A stretch of DNA of 25,636 nt from Paracoccaceae bacterium (GCA_015487335.1 WFPZ01000233.1:1-25636), one strand, 5' to 3'. Shown: positions 7,342 through 14,820, counted from the stretch's first letter. Notes: generated by a model not told the origin, from the sequence alone. Made by a program: numbers and translations.

Positions 7342-8526
7342 TCAGCCCCTCTCCTCGTCACCCTGCGCCGGCGCCAGCCCCAGAAGGGCCCGCTTTTCGG
7401 CATCGCTCAGGAATTCCGCCGCGCTCACCCGGGCCCACTGCGCCTCGCGCTCGGCGGCCAGCGCCGGCACCTGATCGAGGTCGGGGCTCAGCTCCAGCTC
7501 CTCGCCGGCATAGCCGCTCAGCCAGTGCGACACCGCCGCGCTCACCCGCCCCACCAGCGGCAGCACGGTAAGCCGGTAGAAGGCCCGGTTGGCCTCCTGG
7601 TAATTGGCATAAGTTGCATCGCCGGGGATCCCCAGCAGCATCGGCGGCACCCCGAAGGCCAGCGCGATCTCGCGCGCCGCCGCCTCCTTGGTCTTCTGGA
7701 ATTCCATGTCCGAGGGGCTGAAGCCCATCGGCTTCCAGTCCAGCCCGCCCTCCAGCAGCATCGGCCGCCCGGCATTGCGCGCGCCCTGGTGATGGGCCTC
7801 CATCTCGGCCAGCAGCCGCTCGTACTGCTCGGCGCTCATCGCGCCCTGCCCGTCCGAGCCCCGATAGACGATCGCCCCCGAAGGCCGCGCCGCATTGTCC
7901 AGCAGCGCCTTCGACCAGCGCGAGGCGGCATTGTGCACATCCACCGCCGCCGCCGCCGCCTGCATCGGGCTCAGGCCGTAGTGATCGTCCTGCGGATGGA
8001 AGGCGCGCACATGGCAGATCGGCGAGATGCCGTCGCCCACCGCGAAACGGTGCCTGCGCCCGCCCACCGCATATTCATAGGCCACCGGCCAGCCGTCGGC
8101 GCCGGGCACCAGGCTCATGCGGTCCGAGCGCAGCACGTGCAGCTCGGCCGGCAGGCCCTCGGCCCCGCCCACCGCCTCCAGGTAGCCGTTGCCCGACAGG
8201 AGCAGATGCCCGTAGAGCGCCTCCAGCAGCTCGGCCCGGCCCTGCAGCGGGTTGGGCCGCGCCATCAGCCGCAGCACCGGGTGCTCGTCGTAACGCCGCC
8301 CCCCGACGCGCAGCACCAGCGGCAGCGCCGCCGCGGCTTCGGCAATCAGCCGCACCGAACGAAACCCCACCGGGTTGCCCAGAAAACCCACCCGGGTGAG
8401 GCTGGCGGTATCGCGCGCGCTCCACGCCACCCGCCCGGACGAGCCCCAGGCCACCACCCGCCCCGTGGCCGAGGCCTTCCTTTCCGGCACGTCGCGCGAC
8501 GCCCGGCGAAACAAGTCGAACACCAT
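7342..8526 (-). CDS. GTA orfg3, portal protein (HK97 family)
   Basis: A 394-residue portal protein forming the dodecameric DNA channel at the GTA head vertex. It starts MVFDLFRRASRDVPERKASA and has the family landmarks GFRSVRLIAEAAAALPLVLR, HPVLRLMARPNPLQGRAELL, LLLSGNGYLEAVG, RFAVGDGISPICHVRAFHPQ and AFGVPPMLLGIPGDATYANY, the last being the conserved portal stem region. AAGGAG lies ten bases before the ATG. The 117 bases between it and orfg2 hold no gene I can support. Full length for the family (about 390-420). Confidence 0.95.
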   Translation of the reverse strand: MVFDLFRRASRDVPERKASATGRVVAWGSSGRVAWSARDTASLTRVGFLGNPVGFRSVRLIAEAAAALPLVLRVGGRRYDEHPVLRLMARPNPLQGRAELLEALYGHLLLSGNGYLEAVGGAEGLPAELHVLRSDRMSLVPGADGWPVAYEYAVGGRRHRFAVGDGISPICHVRAFHPQDDHYGLSPMQAAAAAVDVHNAASRWSKALLDNAARPSGAIVYRGSDGQGAMSAEQYERLLAEMEAHHQGARNAGRPMLLEGGLDWKPMGFSPSDMEFQKTKEAAAREIALAFGVPPMLLGIPGDATYANYQEANRAFYRLTVLPLVGRVSAAVSHWLSGYAGEELELSPDLDQVPALAAEREAQWARVSAAEFLSDAEKRALLGLAPAQGDEERG

Positions 8527-8643
8527 GAAGATGGATCTCCTTCCTGAACTTCCCTGCCCTTCGCCCCGCCCCTGCGGGCGCCAAAACCCGCCCGGGCATC
8601 GGCTTCACCCCCGGCGGCACATTTCCGGGCCAAGAAGAGGGGC

Positions 8644-10002
8644 TTACCCCAATGTCCTGATGCGCGGCCTGCGCCAGCGCGCCGCGGGCTCGATCATCAG
8701 CTCGTGCAGCGCCCAGACAAGCGCATCCACCCGGTCGGGCGAGCCCGCCCCCTCGTAGCCGCGCGCCGTCATGGCGCACATCTGCTCTTCCAGCCGCTCA
8801 AGCCCCGGCAGATGCGCCACCCGCCCCTGTTCGTAGAGCGCCGCCACCGGCTCGGCGCGGGCCAGCTTGCCGCGCGATGCGCGCACCGCCCTGAACGGCA
8901 CCAGCGGATCGACCTGCCGGATCACGCTCTCCACCAGATCGCCCCCCTGGTTGACCTCGGCCACCAGCCGCTCGGCCCCGTGACGGTGCAGCGCGTCGAT
9001 CGCGGCCTCCGCCCAGGCCCGGGGCGAGGCGGCCTGCAGGCTGGCATCCTCCAGCACCACCGCCCGCCACTCCTGCGGCGGCCCCTCGGTGCAGGCGCCG
9101 GCCACCACGATCCCGCATTCGTCCGCGCCCGCATGCCCGCTCATCGCCGGGTCCACCGCCACCACCACCCGCGACAGCGCCGGCGCCTGCTCGATACGCG
9201 CCTCCTCCAGCATCGCCATGTTCCACAGCGCGCCTTCCACCTCTTCCAGCAGCACACCGTCCAGCTCCTGCCGGCCCAGCGCGGTGCCCGCGTAACGGGC
9301 CCGCACCTCGGCCAGGAAGCTCTCGGCCAGGTTGGCGCGGTTGGCCTCGGTGGGGGCGTGGGTCACCACCGTCGAGGGGCTGGCCAGGATCCGCCGCAGC
9401 ACCTCGACATTGCGCGGCGTGGTGGTCACCACCACCCGGGGGTCATCCCCCAGCCGCAGGCACATCTGCAGCATGTCCCAGGCCTCCGCGCCCTTCTTCC
9501 ACTTGGCCAGCTCGTCCACCCAGGCGGCATCGAACTGCGGCCCCCGCAGCCCCTCGGGCTCATGGGCCGAGAACAGCTGCGCGGTGGCGCCGTTGGGCCA
9601 CTCCAGCAGCTTGCGCGAGGCGCGCCACTCGGGCCGGCGGTCGGGGGGCGAGCAGGCCAGGATGCCGCTTTCGCCGAACACCATCACCTCGCGGGCCTGC
9701 TCGATGGTCTCGCCCACCAGCGCCACCCGGCGCGCCCGGCCCGGATCCAGCGGCCGCGCCCCTTCCACCTGGGCGCGCACCCACTCGGCCCCGGCCCGCG
9801 TCTTGCCCGCGCCGCGCCCGCCCAGGATCACCCACGAACGCCACTCGCCCTCGGGGGGGCGCTGATGCGCCATGGCCCAGAACTCGAACAGATAGGGCAG
9901 CGCCAGCAGCGCCCCCTCGCTCAGCTCATCGAGAAACTTCTCCTGAACCTCCCGCGGCGCGCAGGCGAGCCATTCGGCGTCCGACCTCCTGTCGGGCGGC
10001 AT
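8644..10002 (-). CDS. GTA orfg2, terminase large subunit (packaging ATPase/nuclease)
   Basis: A 452-residue large terminase that pumps host DNA into the GTA head. The N-terminal ATPase has Walker A at 61-68 (GGRGAGKT) and Walker B with Asp163-Glu164 in FDAAWVDELAK, then the VVTTTPRN coupling motif near 192-198. The C-terminal RNase H-like nuclease shows acidic residues Asp284 (VVAVDPAMSG), probably Glu349, and Asp423/Asp426 (SPDRVDALVWAL). The preferred start, 10002, overlaps orfg1 by 77 bases. It has no clear Shine-Dalgarno, so coupling to orfg1 translation is likely. The upstream ATG at 10059 is possible but adds residues unlike the family. In GTA systems this enzyme packages without sequence choice. 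Confidence 0.94.
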   Translation of the reverse strand: MPPDRRSDAEWLACAPREVQEKFLDELSEGALLALPYLFEFWAMAHQRPPEGEWRSWVILGGRGAGKTRAGAEWVRAQVEGARPLDPGRARRVALVGETIEQAREVMVFGESGILACSPPDRRPEWRASRKLLEWPNGATAQLFSAHEPEGLRGPQFDAAWVDELAKWKKGAEAWDMLQMCLRLGDDPRVVVTTTPRNVEVLRRILASPSTVVTHAPTEANRANLAESFLAEVRARYAGTALGRQELDGVLLEEVEGALWNMAMLEEARIEQAPALSRVVVAVDPAMSGHAGADECGIVVAGACTEGPPQEWRAVVLEDASLQAASPRAWAEAAIDALHRHGAERLVAEVNQGGDLVESVIRQVDPLVPFRAVRASRGKLARAEPVAALYEQGRVAHLPGLERLEEQMCAMTARGYEGAGSPDRVDALVWALHELMIEPAARWRRPRIRTLG

Positions 10003-10267
10003 CGAAATCGAGCGCAAACTGCCCGGCAATTCCCGCCTGTTTCCGCAACTCCCGTGCAAGGCGCTGTGCCTCCTCGTAATACATCCGGGCCTCCGCCTTC
10101 AGCTGGGCCCGCAGTTTCTGCAACTCCGACGGCGAGACCTCCTCGCCCTGCCGCAACCGCTTGCGGCAGGCCTCGATCTCGCGCGCCGTCTCCTCGAAAT
10201 GCTCCTTTGCCGCCTGAAGGATCTCTTCGGCGGCCCCGTCGTCTCCTTCGGGTGTGATCAAAGTCAT
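9926..10267 (-). CDS. GTA orfg1, putative small terminase subunit
   Basis: A 113-residue, highly charged, mostly helical protein in the first position of the GTA cluster. The middle (HFEETAREIEACRKRLRQGE, then SELQKLRAQLKAEARMYYEE) looks like a coiled coil. In RcGTA the equivalent protein acts as the small terminase and binds DNA without site specificity. The start MTLITPEGDD at 10267 is chosen because conserved residues begin there. GAGAGG lies 13 bases upstream, which is far. An alternative ATG at 10288 (MRGVSEHMTL) has GGAGAGG close by and cannot be excluded. It overlaps orfg2 by 77 bases. Confidence 0.85.
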   Translation of the reverse strand: MTLITPEGDDGAAEEILQAAKEHFEETAREIEACRKRLRQGEEVSPSELQKLRAQLKAEARMYYEEAQRLARELRKQAGIAGQFALDFDAARQEVGRRMARLRAAGGSGEVSR

Positions 10268-10311
10268 ATGTTCAGATACGCCTCTCATGCCTCTCCGCAC
10301 GAGCGAAACGG

Positions 10312-10342
10312 AAAAGGCGGCACCGGGTTGCCCCGGGCCGCC
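10312..10342 (-). terminator. Intrinsic terminator or attenuator in the GTA leader
   Basis: Reading leftward, GGCGGC then CCGGG pair with CCCGG then GCCGCC around a four-base loop, with one bulged base, followed by TTTT. It lies only about 20 bases after the predicted start site of the promoter at 10370-10398, and 45 bases before orfg1. It may end mltG transcripts, and any GTA transcript from that promoter must read through it. On the plus strand the stem is followed by only two T residues. Confidence 0.75.
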
Positions 10343-10369
10343 TTGCCCACTTCTTCTAGCTTGGCAGGA

Positions 10370-10398
10370 GTTATACCTCGCAGCGTGCGCCATGTCAA
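10370..10398 (-). promoter_or_regulatory. Strong sigma-70 promoter upstream of orfg1
   Basis: The -35 TTGACA (10398-10393) is a perfect match and the -10 TATAAC (10375-10370) differs from consensus at one base; the spacer is 17 bases. Predicted start of transcription is near 10363. It lies after the mltG stop and points at orfg1. An intrinsic terminator follows about 20 bases beyond the predicted start, so the default product may be a short RNA of roughly 50 bases. Confidence 0.75.
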
Positions 10399-10430
10399 GC
10401 CGGCACCACCACAGGTTGCGCACGCCCAGC

Positions 10431-10445
10431 TTAACGAAAGGTTGA
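10431..10445. promoter_or_regulatory. CtrA-like box upstream of the GTA promoter
   Basis: TTAA (10431-10434), seven bases, then TTGA (10442-10445) matches the palindromic CtrA site TTAA-N7-TTAA with one mismatch. It ends 32 bases before the -35 of the GTA-facing promoter. In Rhodobacterales CtrA is needed for GTA expression, in R. capsulatus at least partly through other regulators. Direct binding here is inference. Confidence 0.5.
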
Positions 10446-10479
10446 GGCCGGCCCGCCGGGCCTGCCGCACAGGGCGTTT

Positions 10480-11643
10480 TCAGTTCCCGCCGTTTTTCTT
10501 CCTTTTCGCCTCGAGGGCCCGCCACTTCGCCACGTTGGCGTTGTGCTCGGCCAGGGTGCGGGCAAAGGCATGGCCGCCGGTGCCATCGGCCACGAAATAC
10601 AGGTAGTCGGTATCGGCGGGATTGAGCACCGCCTCGATGCTGGCCAGCCCCGGATTGGCGATCGGCGTCGGCGGCAAACCGGTAATCACATAGGTATTGT
10701 AGGGGGTTTCGCGGCGAAGTTCACTTCTCCTGATCGGCCGGCCCAGCACCCCGCGGCCCTCGGTCACCCCGTAGATCACCGTCGGGTCGGTCTGCAGCCG
10801 CATGCCCCGCCTGAGGCGGTTGATGAATACCGAGGCCACCGTCGGCCGCTCTTCGGGCAGGGCGGTTTCCTTCTCGACGATCGAGGCCAGGATCAGCGCC
10901 TCCTGCGGCGTCTTGAAGGGCAGCCCCTCGGCGCGCCGCTCCCAGGCGGCGGCCAGCCGGGCGGCCTGTTTCTCCTGCATCCGGCGCAGCAGATCGGCGC
11001 GGCTGTCGCCCGCCTTCACCTCATAGCTGTCGGGGGCTAGCATGCCCTCGGGCGGCAGTTTCTCGACCTCGCCGGTAAGGAAATCGGCATCCTTGAGTTC
11101 CTCCACCACCTGCCACACCGTCGCCCCTTCGGCCAGGGCCACGCGATAGCGGGTGTCCGCCTCCCGGCGCACCTCCAGGTATTTCTCGGGCACCTCCCCC
11201 TCGCCCGGCACGAAGGCGGCCACTTCGGCAAAACGGCCCGTGGCCGGGTCGAGATCGCGGATCTGCACCTCGGCCCGGTTCACGCCGATGCGGAAGACCA
11301 CCTCGGTGCCGCAGGTCGAGGCGCCGCCGCGGGTCACGATATCGACGATCTCGGCCATCGAGGCGCCGGCCGGCACCAGAAAGCTGCCGGCCTTCAGCTG
11401 GCCCGCCTTGCCGCTGTAGCTGGCCCCGATGCGCAGAATCGCCGGGCTGCTGACCGCGCCCATGGCGGCCAGCTGCTCGGACACCCTGCTCATGTTCGAG
11501 CCCCGCTCGACGCGCAGGCAGATCGCCTGCTCAAGCGGGCCTTGGGCGGTGTACTGCTTCTTGCCCCAGGCCACGATGCCGCCCGCGGCGACCAGAATCA
11601 CGATGAAAAGCGTCAGCGCATTGGACGCCACGTGCCGCCACAT
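10480..11643 (-). CDS. mltG: Endolytic murein transglycosylase MltG
   Basis: A 387-residue inner-membrane endolytic transglycosylase that cuts nascent peptidoglycan strands and so acts as a terminator of glycan synthesis. One N-terminal membrane helix lies at residues 9-26 (ALTLFIVILVAAGGIVAW), followed by a periplasmic LysM-like part (VSEQLAAMGAVSSPAILRIG) and the YceG domain. The catalytic Glu257 is in LASIVEKETALPEE, and the conserved SVFINRLRRGMRLQTDPTVI and GGHAFARTLAEHNANVAKW are both present. The start overlaps the fabF stop as TGATG, so the two are cotranscribed. Full length. Confidence 0.96.
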   Translation of the reverse strand: MWRHVASNALTLFIVILVAAGGIVAWGKKQYTAQGPLEQAICLRVERGSNMSRVSEQLAAMGAVSSPAILRIGASYSGKAGQLKAGSFLVPAGASMAEIVDIVTRGGASTCGTEVVFRIGVNRAEVQIRDLDPATGRFAEVAAFVPGEGEVPEKYLEVRREADTRYRVALAEGATVWQVVEELKDADFLTGEVEKLPPEGMLAPDSYEVKAGDSRADLLRRMQEKQAARLAAAWERRAEGLPFKTPQEALILASIVEKETALPEERPTVASVFINRLRRGMRLQTDPTVIYGVTEGRGVLGRPIRRSELRRETPYNTYVITGLPPTPIANPGLASIEAVLNPADTDYLYFVADGTGGHAFARTLAEHNANVAKWRALEAKRKKNGGN

Positions 11644-12905
11644 CAGCCCTCGACCTTCCGGAAAATCACGCTGGCGTTGGTGCCGCCGAAGCCGAAGGAG
11701 TTGGACAGCGCCACCTCGATCTCGCGCTCGCGCTTGCAGTTGGCCGCCAGATCCAGCACCGGCTCCACCGCCGGGTTGTCGAGGTTGATGGTGGGCGGGG
11801 CCACCTGATCGCGGATCGCGAGGATGCAGAAGATCGCCTCCACCGCGCCGGCCGCCCCCAGCAGGTGGCCGATCGAGGATTTGGTGGAGGACATCGTCGC
11901 CTTCGCCGCCGCCTCGCCCATCAGCCGCTCGACGGCGGCCAGTTCGATGGTGTCGGCCATGGTCGAGGTGCCATGGGCATTGATGTAGTCGATATCGGCG
12001 GGCGTCAGCCCGGCCCGCTCGATCGCCGCCTTCATCGAACGATACCCGCCGTTTCCGTCCTCGGCCGGGGCGGTGATGTGGTAGGCGTCGCCCGACAGCC
12101 CGTATCCCGCCACCTCGGCATAGATCTTCGCCCCCCGCGCGCGCGCATGCTCCAGCTCCTCGAGCACCACCACCCCGGCGCCCTCGCCCATCACGAACCC
12201 GTCGCGGTCCGCGTCATAGGGGCGCGAGGCGCGTTCGGGCTCGTCGCCGCGCTTGGTGGACAGCGCCTTGCAGGCGTTGAATCCGGCGATCCCGATCTCC
12301 GAGATCGGGCTTTCCGCGCCGCCGGCGACCATCACGTCGGCATCGCCCCACTGGATCAGCCGCGCCGCATCGCCGATGGCATGGGCGCCGGTGGAACAGG
12401 CCGTCACCACCGCATGGTTCGGCCCCTTGAAGCCGTAGCGGATGCTCACCTGCCCGCTGACCAGGTTGATCAGCGCGCCGGGGATGAAGAAGGGCGAAAC
12501 CCGCCGCGGGCCGCGCTCCTTCAGCAGCACCGCCGTTTCGGCGATCGAGGACAGCCCGCCGATGCCGGACCCGATCAGCACCCCCGTGCGCAGCCGCGCC
12601 TCCTCGTCCTCGGGCTTCCAGCCCGCATCGCTCACCGCCTGCTCGGCGGCGGCCATGCCGTAGAGGATGAAATCGTCCACCTTGCGCCGCTCCTTGGGCG
12701 ACATCCAGTCGTCGGGATTGAAGGTGCCGTCCGAGCCGTCGCCGAAGGGAATCTCGCAGGCATAGGTGGTGGCCAGATGGCTGGCGTCGAAACGGGTGAT
12801 CGTGCCCGCCCCCGACTGCCCGGCCAGCAGCCTCTGCCAGGTTTCCTCGACACCACAGGCCAGAGGCGTGACCATCCCCAGACCGGTAACCACCACTCGA
12901 CGCAT
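11643..12905 (-). CDS. fabF: 3-oxoacyl-[ACP] synthase II
   Basis: A 420-residue beta-ketoacyl-ACP synthase II, the condensing enzyme that extends acyl-ACP with malonyl-ACP in the cytosol. The Cys-His-His set is complete: Cys170 in VTACSTGAHAIGDA, His311 in NAHGTSTMADT and His347 in SSIGHLLGAAG. The C-terminal NSFGFGGTNASVIF is also present. The start MRRVVVTGLG at 12905 is the usual FabF N-terminus, with GGGGGCAGG just upstream; the same frame is open to 12998, but that extension is not family-like and would cover the predicted promoter. It is the first gene of a fabF-mltG unit. In many relatives acpP lies directly upstream; here a rhodanese-HTH gene intervenes. Confidence 0.97.
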   Translation of the reverse strand: MRRVVVTGLGMVTPLACGVEETWQRLLAGQSGAGTITRFDASHLATTYACEIPFGDGSDGTFNPDDWMSPKERRKVDDFILYGMAAAEQAVSDAGWKPEDEEARLRTGVLIGSGIGGLSSIAETAVLLKERGPRRVSPFFIPGALINLVSGQVSIRYGFKGPNHAVVTACSTGAHAIGDAARLIQWGDADVMVAGGAESPISEIGIAGFNACKALSTKRGDEPERASRPYDADRDGFVMGEGAGVVVLEELEHARARGAKIYAEVAGYGLSGDAYHITAPAEDGNGGYRSMKAAIERAGLTPADIDYINAHGTSTMADTIELAAVERLMGEAAAKATMSSTKSSIGHLLGAAGAVEAIFCILAIRDQVAPPTINLDNPAVEPVLDLAANCKREREIEVALSNSFGFGGTNASVIFRKVEG

Positions 12906-13267
12906 GCCTGCCCCCATCGTTTGCGCAAAGCCTGTCCGGCACGTGATACCCCGGCCCGAGGGAAAGGGGCAAGAGCGGGCGGCAGCTTTATGCCGCACCC
13001 GCCCCCGGGATCCGGCGGCAGGCGGGGAACGTCAGCGCCCCCGGCGCATGTCGCAGATGGCCGGCCAGCCGGCGTGAAACAGGTAACCGCCCGGGTGAGC
13101 GCGGATGCGCCCGCCGTGGGGCGGGCGCATGCCCGGGACGGCCGCGCGCGCCCCGGGCGGAGAGGTCAGCGTCACCGCAACATGCCCGGGAACGGCGGGA
13201 TTGCTCTTGGTCAGACTTGGCCAGACGAAAAGACTGCCACACCCGCGACAGCTCGGCGGGCCCGTGC
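12906..13267. other. Non-coding interval between the rhodanese-HTH gene and fabF
   Basis: I see no supportable gene in these 362 bases; the short open frames are GC-driven shadows. It holds the predicted fabF promoter. It also holds a perfect 11-bp inverted repeat with arms 13105-13115 (ATGCGCCCGCC) and 13120-13130 and a four-base loop, and a tandem pair of 10-base units at 13207-13226 (TTGGTCAGAC, TTGGCCAGAC). The inverted repeat may end the upstream transcript, but it has no U-tract. Confidence 0.6.
12943..12972 (-). promoter_or_regulatory. Predicted promoter of fabF-mltG
   Basis: On the minus strand TTGCCC (12972-12967), an 18-base spacer and TATCAC (12948-12943) form a plausible sigma-70 promoter. 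Transcription would start near 12936, giving a leader of about 30 bases before the fabF ATG. Confidence 0.5.
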
Positions 13268-13930
13268 TCAGCCGCCCGAGGCGCGCGGCCGGATTTCGCG
13301 GCGGATCCTCTCGCCCAGCCGATGGCGGGTGCGCTCGAGGTCGTGCTCCATCTGCAGGCGCATCCAGAAATCACCCGCGGTGCTGAAATAGCGCGCCAGC
13401 CGCAGCGACATCTCGGCGTCCACGGGCACCTCTCCGGCGATCAGCCCGGCCAGCGTCTTTTCCGAAACCCCGATCCGCCCGGCCAGCTGGGCGGGGGAAA
13501 TCCCCAGCGGGCCGAGGTATTCATCGGCCAGCACCCGCCCCGGCGCCGGGCACAGAAAGGCCGGCGTCGCTTCGGCGGACCCGGGCGCCGGCTCGGGGGC
13601 CTCCTCGACGGGAAAGCCCGCCTCCTTCCAGGCCTGCAGCCCGCCGGCCATGTGCATCACCTCCAGATGCCCCTCCCTCAGCAGCATCTTTCCCGCCGCC
13701 TCCGAGCGCCTGCCGACGGCGCAATGCAGCACGACGCGCCTGCCCGGCAGCACCGGGAAGGTCTCGGGATCGAAGCTGGAAAGCGGCAGCAGCAGGGCGC
13801 CGGGGATGTGCTCGGCCTCGAACTCGGCGGCCTCGCGCACGTCCACCAGCAGGATCTCGTGGCGATCCAGCCACCTCTTCACGGTTTTCACATCCACCGA
13901 CCGAACGGCATTGGCGGTCTTGTCCAGCAT
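13268..13930 (-). CDS. Rhodanese domain fused to HigA/VapI-type helix-turn-helix protein
   Basis: A 220-residue two-domain protein. Residues about 10-110 are a single rhodanese domain: ILLVDVREAAEFEAEHIPGA, the active-site loop HCAVGRRSEAAG with Cys70, and MAGGLQAWKEAGFPVEE. A Pro/Glu/Ala linker follows. Residues about 130-215 match HigA/VapI antidote repressors: LADEYLGPLGISPAQLAGRI, VSEKTLAGLIAGEVPV, then SLRLARYFSTAGDFWMRLQM and the LGERIRREIRPR tail. The family normally neutralises and represses a HigB toxin, but no higB-like frame is adjacent. The ATG at 13930 has GGAAG close upstream. It sits between acpP and fabF, breaking that usual pair. A sulfur- or redox-responsive regulator is a guess; the domain calls are firm. 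Confidence 0.85.
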   Translation of the reverse strand: MLDKTANAVRSVDVKTVKRWLDRHEILLVDVREAAEFEAEHIPGALLLPLSSFDPETFPVLPGRRVVLHCAVGRRSEAAGKMLLREGHLEVMHMAGGLQAWKEAGFPVEEAPEPAPGSAEATPAFLCPAPGRVLADEYLGPLGISPAQLAGRIGVSEKTLAGLIAGEVPVDAEMSLRLARYFSTAGDFWMRLQMEHDLERTRHRLGERIRREIRPRASGG

Positions 13931-14066
13931 CTTCCGGGCCCTTTCTCATGCCGCGCGGGCAAAGGCGCCCTTGCAGCCGTGGCACATTAGCCCGCCACGC
14001 CCCGGAATGTCCGCCCGAAGATCGGGCTCTGCCCGCAACGCTGGTCCGGTTGCGGGCCCCGAAACG

Positions 14067-14095
14067 AAAAAAACGGCGCCCCGCGAAGGGCGCCG
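14067..14095 (-). terminator. Intrinsic terminator downstream of acpP
   Basis: An 8-bp perfect stem, CGGCGCCC (14074-14081) with GGGCGCCG (14088-14095), has a six-base loop and is followed on the minus strand by seven T residues. It lies 26 bases after the acpP stop, so acpP is probably transcribed as a single gene. On the plus strand the stem is followed by CC and TTTTT, so it could work both ways. Confidence 0.9.
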
Positions 14096-14120
14096 CCTTT
14101 TTACCGTTTCGCGAAGTGAT

Positions 14121-14354
<234 letters not shown>

Positions 14355-14480
14355 CTTTCTTCCTCACGTTATTCAGGGGCCTCGGCCCGACTTTTCTTAT
14401 GGCCCTGTGGCCGCTCATGCCCCGCCCGACAGGCAGGCATTGCCCGGCGAAGCCTGCAGCCCCCCGGCAAATCTGCGCCG

Positions 14481-14508
14481 CCTATAACACATCGCGCAGG
14501 CAAGGCAA
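14481..14508 (-). promoter_or_regulatory. Predicted acpP promoter
   Basis: On the minus strand TTGCCT (14508-14503), 16 bases, then TATAGG (14486-14481). Transcription would start near 14474, leaving a leader of about 120 bases before acpP. It is the best sigma-70 match in that interval. Confidence 0.5.
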
Positions 14509-14572
14509 ACGCTTTCGGCACAACCGCGCGGAGGGCCGCCTGAGGGAGAGGCGGCGAAACCGGCAGGCGGGC

Positions 14573-14601
14573 TTGCCCCCCGTGCACCGGCCCGCTAGCC
14601 T
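14573..14601 (+). promoter_or_regulatory. Predicted promoter of the cobalamin riboswitch transcript
   Basis: TTGCCC (14573-14578), a 17-base spacer and TAGCCT (14596-14601). The expected start near 14608 coincides with the 5' edge of the riboswitch. The hexamers are only moderate matches, so the spacing and position carry the call. Confidence 0.4.
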
Positions 14602-14608
14602 CGGGGCG

Positions 14609-14820
14609 ATTCAGGTGCCCCCGCGGGATGCAAGCCGCAACGCAGATGGGGGTGAAACGGGAAGCCGGTTCAAGGCCCAGGGCCCCAGTCCGGCACTGCC
14701 CCCGCAACGGTGGGCGAGATACGGGACGTTCGGGAAACCACTGCGCGCAACCGCGTGGGAAGGTGAACGCCCCGCCCCTTTTCTTCAAGGGGCAGCTCGC
14801 AAGTCCGGAGACCGGCCTGG
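14609..14820 (+). promoter_or_regulatory. Cobalamin (B12) riboswitch
   Basis: The conserved cobalamin aptamer landmarks occur in order. TCAGGTGCCC is at 14611-14620, GGTGAAACGGGAAGCCGGT near 14650-14668, then AGTCCGGCACTGCCCCCGCA (the B12 box, near 14687-14706) and the closing GCAAGTCCGGAGACCGGCC near 14799-14817. The RNA senses adenosylcobalamin or a relative and normally switches off the downstream gene. The region from 14821 to the start codon holds a CATGCG/CGCATG hairpin (14838-14852) and a pyrimidine run TCCTCCTCC that could cover the GAAGAGGA ribosome site. Translational control is therefore plausible, but the expression platform is my inference. It controls the cbiM-like gene 132 bases downstream. 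Confidence 0.9.

Noticed and set aside
8527..8643. A small gene between terminase and portal
   Set aside because: The overlapping minus-strand frame (8346-8633) runs into the portal gene out of frame and lacks a ribosome site or conserved look.
9981..9988. AGGAGG inside the orfg1/orfg2 overlap as the ribosome site of orfg2
   Set aside because: The ATG ten bases beyond it is in the orfg1 frame and would encode only the last 15 residues of orfg1. No in-frame orfg2 start follows at a usable distance.
13931..14120. A HigB toxin gene next to the rhodanese-HigA fusion
   Set aside because: Neither flank contains a frame of about 90 codons with HigB-like sequence. The upstream side is taken by the acpP terminator and the downstream side is non-coding.
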